DNA of 9,450 nt, from contig CACXGH010000075.1 in assembly GCA_902767175.1 (NCBI GenBank), positions 1-9,450 of the forward strand, read 5' to 3'. Positions 5,040 to 9,450 of the stretch are shown one piece after another. Both the position numbers and the translations under genes were made by a program. The notes under the pieces are model-generated. The model searched no databases, was not told the origin of the DNA, and saw only the letters and a program-made list of their open reading frames with translations. Source of the DNA: an uncultured Ruminococcus sp. (GTDB lineage: Bacteria > Bacillota > Clostridia > Oscillospirales > Acutalibacteraceae). The first letter of the stretch is position 1, and each line of letters opens with the position of its first letter.

Positions 5040-6398
5040 ATGAGGATAATTATTGTAGGCTGCGGAAAAATAGGCGGTACGATACTTGCCGACCTTGTTA
5101 ATGAAGGACATGATCTGATAGCCATAGACAACGACCCCGAAGTAATAGAGGAAATAAACAATATCTATGATGTTATGACTGTCTGCGGAAACGGAACGGA
5201 CTGCAATACACTGATTGAAGCAGATGTTAAGCGGGCGGAAATGTTTATAGCTGCCACTGCGTCAGATGAGCTTAATATGCTGAGCTGCTATATCGCAAAA
5301 CAGATGGGCGCTCAGAATACTATCGCAAGAATACGCAACCCCGAATACAATATGGAAAGTCTCAGCTTTCTTAAGCAAAAGCTCGATCTCTCTATGGCAA
5401 TAAATCCCGATATGCTTGCGGCACGGGAAATGTTCAATGTACTTAAGCTGCCCTCGGCAGTTAAGATTGAGACTTTTTCGGAGCGCAGCTTTGAAATTAT
5501 TGAGCTTATCCTCAAGGAAGGCTCTGCGCTTACAGGTATTAAGCTCATGGAACTGCGTAATAAATTCAAGGCTAAATTCCTTATATGCGTTGTCGGCAGA
5601 GGTGAAAGGATATATATTCCCGACGGTAATTTTATCCTGCAGCCGGGTGATAAAATAGGTCTGACAGCCGAGCCTTCTGAAATACAGAAGCTGCTCAGAG
5701 CTTTAGGCATAGACAAAAAGCAGGCAAAGAATATTATGCTCCTCGGCGGAGGAAGAATTGCATTCTATCTCTCTAAAATGCTCACATACTCGGGCAACGG
5801 AGTTAAAATAATAGAGATAGACCCCAAGAAGTGCGAAACTCTCTCTGACGCACTGCCGAAAGCTGTTATCATCAACGGTGACGGAGCACAGCAGGAACTG
5901 CTTTTAGAGGAAGGACTCGATTCTGCCGATGCGTTTGTATCTCTTACAGGCATGGACGAGGAAAATATCCTTATCTCAATCTTTGCATCGACACATAATG
6001 TTCCGACAGTAATAACCAAGGTAAACAGAAATGAGCTTGCGGCTATGGCTTCAAAGCTGGGTCTTGACCGTGTTATCTCTCCGAAGGAAATAATGTCAGA
6101 TGTTCTTGTTCGTTATGCAAGAGCACTTGAAAATTCCAAGGGCAGTAATATAGAGACGCTTTATAATATAATGGACGGCAAAGCGGAGGTGCTTGAATTC
6201 AATGTCAGCCCTGAATTCCGCCATACAGGTGTGCCGATAATGGAGCTTCGTCTCAGACAGGGAATTCTTATCGCAGGTATAATCCGGGACAGAAAAGCGA
6301 TCATTCCTTCGGGCAGCGATGTCATTCTTCATGGTGATAAAGTCATAATACTTACAGAAGACCAGCGTCTGAATGACCTGTCGGATATTATAAGGTAA
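5040..6398 (+). CDS. trkA: Trk potassium uptake regulatory subunit TrkA
   Basis: This 452-residue cytosolic peripheral protein gates the TrkH channel in response to bound nucleotide. Seen: two RCK units in tandem, as in full-length TrkA. The first Rossmann domain begins with G7-C-G9-K-I-G12, with the acidic ribose-binding D30 at the end of the second strand (AIDND). A TrkA-C domain follows at about residues 140-220 (EIIELILKEGSALTGIKL to PGDKIGL). The second Rossmann domain has G236-G-G238-R-I-A241 and EID at its second strand. A second TrkA-C domain (about 370-452) ends with HGDKVIILTED. The ATG at 5040 follows AAAGG (5024-5028) at a rather long spacing of about 11 nt, or 9 nt measured from AAAGGAA. 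It is the first gene of trkA-trkH-rsmA. Confidence 0.95.
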   Translation: MRIIIVGCGKIGGTILADLVNEGHDLIAIDNDPEVIEEINNIYDVMTVCGNGTDCNTLIEADVKRAEMFIAATASDELNMLSCYIAKQMGAQNTIARIRNPEYNMESLSFLKQKLDLSMAINPDMLAAREMFNVLKLPSAVKIETFSERSFEIIELILKEGSALTGIKLMELRNKFKAKFLICVVGRGERIYIPDGNFILQPGDKIGLTAEPSEIQKLLRALGIDKKQAKNIMLLGGGRIAFYLSKMLTYSGNGVKIIEIDPKKCETLSDALPKAVIINGDGAQQELLLEEGLDSADAFVSLTGMDEENILISIFASTHNVPTVITKVNRNELAAMASKLGLDRVISPKEIMSDVLVRYARALENSKGSNIETLYNIMDGKAEVLEFNVSPEFRHTGVPIMELRLRQGILIAGIIRDRKAIIPSGSDVILHGDKVIILTEDQRLNDLSDIIR

Positions 6399-6415
6399 CA
6401 GAAAGGTACAGAACG

Positions 6416-7867
6416 ATGAACCGCAGAATGATATTTTACATGGTAGGCAATATCGTACTTCTTGAAGCCGTGCTGCTTATACTGCCGACTATGGTTTCAG
6501 TATGCTACCATGAGATGAACTGTATTAATGCATTTTCAATTACAATAATAATTTCCGCAGCAGCGGGAATAGCAATGAGACTTGTTTTTAACCCTAAGAA
6601 CAACAGAGTAATATATGCCAAGGAAGGTTTTATAATAGTTACTTTCGCATGGATATTTCTGTCCCTGTTCGGTTGTCTGCCGTTTATGATAAGCGGAGAG
6701 GTGCCAGACTTTTTTGATGCACTCTTTGAGACAGTAAGCGGCTTTACTACAACAGGCGCATCTATCCTCAGAGATGTCGAGAGCATGAGCTATGGTCTGC
6801 TGTTCTGGAGAAGCTTTACACATTGGTTAGGCGGTATGGGTGTGCTTGTGCTGATAATGGCGATACTTCCGTCAGACTCAGGCAGAGCTATACACATTCT
6901 ACGTGCGGAAATGGCAGGCCCTGTTATAGGAAAGATAGTTCCGAAAATCAAGGATACTGCAAAGATACTCTATGTTATCTATCTTATTCTTACAGTAGTT
7001 GAGTTTATTTTCCTTTGTATAGGCGGAATGCCTGTGTTTGACAGTGCGGTACACGCACTCGGTACGGCAGGTACGGGAGGCTTTGGAATAAAGGCGGATT
7101 CGGTCGCAGGCTACAGTCCCTATCTGCAGTGGGTCATCACTGTATTCATGATAATTTTCGGAATCAACTTCAACCTTTTCTATCTTCTGCTTCTGAGAAA
7201 ATTCAGAACTGTATTCACAAACAGGGAGCTTTGGTTCTATTTCGGTCTGATGCTCGGTGCAGCAGGTGTAATAACCTACAGCATATATCCGATATATAAC
7301 AACTTCTCTGATTCTGTAAGACATTCGTGCTTTCAGGTCGCTTCTATCGTTTCTACAACAGGCTACTCTACAGCCGATTTCAATCTGTGGCCTGACCTTG
7401 CCAAAGGTGTTATTTTCCTGCTGCTGTTTGTGGGCGGCTGTGCAGGCTCTACAGCAGGTGGACTTAAGCTCTCAAGAGTAATTATCATGCTCAAGGCTAT
7501 TCTCCGTGACATAAGACACCTGCTCCACCCACGTTCGGTGGCATCTGTAAAATATGAGGGAAAAAACCTTGATGTTTCTGTTCTTAACGGTGTTACAACA
7601 TATTTTGCACTCTATTTTATGCTTATAGCTTCAACCTTTTTCCTGCTTTCATTTGAGCCTTCATTTGACCTGCAGTCAAATCTTACAGCAGCAATATCCT
7701 GCTGTAATAATGTAGGACCCGGTCTCGGTCTCGTAGGACCCATGGAGGGCTTCGGCGGCTATTCGGGCTTTTCAAAGCTTATTCTGACCTTTGCCATGCT
7801 CTTCGGAAGACTTGAAATATATCCGATACTCCTTGCTCTCTATCCGAGAACATGGACAAAAAAATAA
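6416..7867 (+). CDS. trkH: Trk potassium channel subunit TrkH
   Basis: This 483-residue integral membrane protein is the potassium-conducting subunit. Members of the TrkH/KtrB superfamily fold as four M1-P-M2 repeats. Seen: four pore-loop filter signatures with their conserved glycines. They are SGFTTTG (G114), GTAGTGGFG (about 216-224), VSTTGYS (G316) and NNVGPGLG (G434). Also seen is the conserved CAGSTAGGLKLSRV segment after the third loop, and many hydrophobic helices starting at about residue 7. The GTGGFG and NNVGPG forms favour TrkH over KtrB. The ATG is 17 nt after the trkA stop and follows GAAAGG (6401-6406). Adjacency to trkA supports a functional TrkAH complex in the cytoplasmic membrane. 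Confidence 0.95.
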   Translation: MNRRMIFYMVGNIVLLEAVLLILPTMVSVCYHEMNCINAFSITIIISAAAGIAMRLVFNPKNNRVIYAKEGFIIVTFAWIFLSLFGCLPFMISGEVPDFFDALFETVSGFTTTGASILRDVESMSYGLLFWRSFTHWLGGMGVLVLIMAILPSDSGRAIHILRAEMAGPVIGKIVPKIKDTAKILYVIYLILTVVEFIFLCIGGMPVFDSAVHALGTAGTGGFGIKADSVAGYSPYLQWVITVFMIIFGINFNLFYLLLLRKFRTVFTNRELWFYFGLMLGAAGVITYSIYPIYNNFSDSVRHSCFQVASIVSTTGYSTADFNLWPDLAKGVIFLLLFVGGCAGSTAGGLKLSRVIIMLKAILRDIRHLLHPRSVASVKYEGKNLDVSVLNGVTTYFALYFMLIASTFFLLSFEPSFDLQSNLTAAISCCNNVGPGLGLVGPMEGFGGYSGFSKLILTFAMLFGRLEIYPILLALYPRTWTKK

Positions 7868-7882
7868 CAAAGGAATGTTTCC

Positions 7883-8743
7883 ATGAGCAGATTAACCGAT
7901 ATAAACTATGTAAAGGGTGTGCTCAGCAGACACGGCTTTACATTTTCTAAGGCACTCGGACAGAATTTCCTCGTCAATCCTTCTGTCTGCCCTAAAATGG
8001 CACAGCTCAGCGGTGCAGACGATAAAACAGGTGTAATTGAGATAGGTCCCGGTGCAGGAGTTCTTACTGCAGAACTTGCAGAGCTTTCATATAAGGTTGT
8101 GGCGGTGGAGCTTGATAAAAGACTGCTGCCCGTACTTGATGAAACACTTGCAGATTATGACAATGTCAGAGTGATAAATGCCGATGCAATGAAGCTTGAT
8201 ATCTCAGCGCTTATAAAAAATGAATTTGCAGACGGTGATGTGGTAATATGCGCTAACCTGCCGTATTATATCACCTCTCCGATACTTATGAGACTACTTG
8301 AGGAAAGACTGCCTGTAAAGTCGATAACCGTAATGGTGCAAAAGGAGGCAGCCGACAGGATATGTGCTCAGCCCGGAACAAGGGCTTCGGGTGCTATCAG
8401 TGCGGCAGTGCATTACTACTGTGAGCCTGAGGTGCTTTTCAGAGTGTCTCCCGGCAGTTTTATTCCGCCTCCTAAGGTGGAGTCATCGGTTATACGGCTT
8501 AATATATTAAAAGAGCCGCCTGTAAAGGCGGCTGATGAGAAGCTGTTCTTCAGGGTCGTAAGAGCGTCATTTCTCCAAAGGAGAAAGACACTTACAAATT
8601 CGCTCAGTGCAGGATTATCCCTGCCAAAGCAGAATATAAGCGACGCATTATCTCAGGCAGGAATAAAGCCCAATGCAAGGGCTGAGGAAATGACAATGCA
8701 GCAGTTTGCGGATATCTCAGAGGCTGTCGCTCAGTTTTTCTGA
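7883..8743 (+). CDS. rsmA: 16S rRNA (adenine1518-N6/adenine1519-N6)-dimethyltransferase
   Basis: This is a 286-residue RsmA/KsgA, which dimethylates two adjacent adenines near the 3' end of 16S rRNA during late small-subunit assembly. Loss of the enzyme is known to give kasugamycin resistance. Seen: the N-terminal KALGQNFLVNP (about 23-33), SAM-binding motif E53-I-G55-P-G57-A-G59, the acidic loop VVAVELD (motif II), and the catalytic N125-L-P-Y128 (motif IV). The C-terminal helical domain carries PPPKVESSV and FLQRRKTLTNSL. Length is normal for the family. The ATG is 15 nt after the trkH stop and follows AAAGGA (7869-7874), so co-transcription with trkAH is likely. The stop codon lies inside a terminator hairpin and overlaps the end of the convergent PAP2 gene. 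Confidence 0.97.
   Translation: MSRLTDINYVKGVLSRHGFTFSKALGQNFLVNPSVCPKMAQLSGADDKTGVIEIGPGAGVLTAELAELSYKVVAVELDKRLLPVLDETLADYDNVRVINADAMKLDISALIKNEFADGDVVICANLPYYITSPILMRLLEERLPVKSITVMVQKEAADRICAQPGTRASGAISAAVHYYCEPEVLFRVSPGSFIPPPKVESSVIRLNILKEPPVKAADEKLFFRVVRASFLQRRKTLTNSLSAGLSLPKQNISDALSQAGIKPNARAEEMTMQQFADISEAVAQFF
8507..8533 (-). terminator. Candidate minus-strand terminator inside rsmA
   Basis: AGCCGCC (8514-8520) pairs perfectly with GGCGGCT (8527-8533) around a 6-nt loop. Read on the minus strand the stem is followed by CTTTTAAT. No comparable signal follows the PAP2 gene at its own stop in that direction, so this may end the PAP2 transcript about 200 nt inside rsmA. It could equally be an accident of rsmA codons. 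Confidence 0.35.
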
Positions 8744-8751
8744 GCTTTTTT
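8729..8751 (+). terminator. Intrinsic terminator spanning the rsmA stop codon
   Basis: GCTCAG (8729-8734) pairs with CTGAGC (8740-8745) around TTTTT and is followed by six T (8746-8751). The rsmA stop TGA (8741-8743) lies in the right arm and the complement of the PAP2 stop (8731-8733) in the left arm. On the minus strand the stem is followed by GACAGCC, so it is not a terminator there. Confidence 0.7.
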
Positions 8752-9288
8752 CAGTCTGATGATGGGTTTGTCCTTTTCAAAAAGCATATTCTCTATTTTA
8801 TAAGCGGCGATTGCGAATATAACTCCGAAAACAGCGCCGAAAGCAACATCTGTAGGAAAGTGGACGTACAGATACATTCTCGAAAAACCCATTAAAAAGG
8901 CAAAGATAAAAGCTGCAATGCCAAGCCATTTATTGTAAATGAATATTATAGTTGCAGCACCGAAGGCAAACATTGTATGTCCCGAAGGAAATGAAGAATC
9001 TATCGGAACGCTCACGAGAAGGTCAACCGTTCTGTCAAGTGTACACGGTCTCAGTCTCCCTACAATTGGTTTTATTATCAGGTTTCCCGCAATAAGGTTA
9101 AAAATCATATCGCAGGCAAGCGATTTTCCGAGCGGTCTTGATTTCTTGAAAAAAAGACAAGCTGCCGCTATTATTATCCATATCAGACTAAGCTTTCCTA
9201 AAAATGATATGCAGGGCATGAGCTTATCCAGAAATTCTGTTCTCAGGTTTGTCTGTATATAATTTAGTATATAGTATTCCCTATCCAT
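8731..9288 (-). CDS. PAP2-family membrane phosphatase
   Basis: This is a 185-residue integral membrane acid phosphatase of the PAP2 superfamily, acting on lipid phosphates such as undecaprenyl pyrophosphate or phosphatidate. Seen: all three catalytic signatures, K73-x6-R80-P81, P101-S-G-H104, and S136-R137-x5-H143-x3-D147. H143 is the expected nucleophile and H104 the general acid. Hydrophobic helices lie around residues 33-47, 59-72, 107-117, 121-134 and 147-162, giving about five or six membrane spans. The C-terminus is basic. The start ATG at 9288 follows GGAGG (9296-9300, minus strand) at 7-nt spacing. The substrate cannot be told from sequence. A role in undecaprenyl carrier recycling is possible but not shown by the neighbours. 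Its last four codons plus stop overlap rsmA. Confidence 0.92.
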   Translation of the reverse strand: MDREYYILNYIQTNLRTEFLDKLMPCISFLGKLSLIWIIIAAACLFFKKSRPLGKSLACDMIFNLIAGNLIIKPIVGRLRPCTLDRTVDLLVSVPIDSSFPSGHTMFAFGAATIIFIYNKWLGIAAFIFAFLMGFSRMYLYVHFPTDVAFGAVFGVIFAIAAYKIENMLFEKDKPIIRLKKAQKN

Positions 9289-9326
9289 TGCCTTACCTCC
9301 GTTTTGTGGCGTTTTGCTTTTATGCT

Positions 9327-9335
9327 ATTATAACA
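9327..9335 (-). promoter_or_regulatory. Extended -10 promoter of the PAP2 gene
   Basis: TGTTATAAT is read on the minus strand (-10 TATAAT at 9327-9332). No good -35 is seen at 16-18 bp, so activity would depend on the TGn extension. Transcription would start near 9320, about 32 nt before the start codon. Confidence 0.55.
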
Positions 9336-9450
9336 TATTGCTATCAGAAAAGCTATATCAAAATCATAAGAGAAAAGATGATAAATCTTTAAAGCACTTC
9401 ATTATGCTTTTTATTGTAATGTTTGTATTATGCAAACAGAAAACTCATTA

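Noticed and set aside
5312..5716. Open frame of 134 codons antisense to trkA
   Set aside because: No start signals and no recognisable domain, and it lies opposite conserved RCK sequence.
6899..7324. Open frame of 141 codons antisense to trkH
   Set aside because: The product is rich in Tyr, Cys and Arg without domain features, and mirrors hydrophobic codons of trkH. It is a shadow frame.
9391..9437. Short hairpins AAAGCA/TGCTTT and GTTTGTA/TGCAAAC near the right edge
   Set aside because: The stems are short and A+T-rich in an A+T-rich intergenic end, with no gene visible to which they could belong. They are probably chance.

Overview
The window looks like ordinary chromosomal sequence from a low-to-moderate G+C Firmicute, probably an anaerobic member of class Clostridia related to Ruminococcus/Oscillospiraceae. 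This placement is an inference. It rests on AGGAGG-type ribosome binding sites before most genes, A+T-rich sigma-A promoters, a long-form HPF, a DUF4364-like protein and a TrkA/TrkH pair. I see no rRNA, tRNA, insertion sequence, phage gene, CRISPR array or toxin-antitoxin pair.

Layout: positions 1-83 hold a dense cluster of GAGC/GCTC hairpins of unknown nature. A COG1228-type amidohydrolase follows (110-1282, +). Then comes hpf (1499-2038, +), a long-form ribosome hibernation factor with its own promoter. It ends at a 12-bp-stem terminator (2084-2135) that faces a two-gene minus-strand operon. That operon is a DUF4364-like winged-helix candidate (2505-3098) translationally coupled by ATGA to an unrecognised 124-residue protein (2134-2508). 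Next are two tail-to-tail HAD-superfamily hydrolases (3250-3987 + and 3989-4696 -) whose stop codons are one base apart. The first has Tyr in place of the second catalytic Asp.

A 343-bp divergent intergenic region (4697-5039) separates the second HAD gene from the plus-strand operon trkA (5040-6398), trkH (6416-7867), rsmA/ksgA (7883-8743). TrkH is the potassium channel subunit and TrkA its cytosolic NAD(H)-binding RCK gate. RsmA is the 16S rRNA dimethyladenosine transferase, apparently co-transcribed because the gaps are only 15-17 nt. A PAP2 lipid phosphatase (8731-9288, -) converges on rsmA and overlaps its last 13 bases.

The genes are conserved housekeeping or accessory types, and I found no convincing new multi-gene system. 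The points worth a second look are in the non-coding layer. They are the hairpin cluster at the left end, a trkA leader that can fold over its own ribosome binding site, a rho-independent terminator built from the overlapping stop codons of rsmA and the PAP2 gene, a possible opposite-strand terminator inside rsmA, and a dyad plus a separate hairpin in the 4.7-5.0 kb intergenic region. The conserved two-gene unit with an unrecognised second protein is the best candidate for undescribed protein biology.
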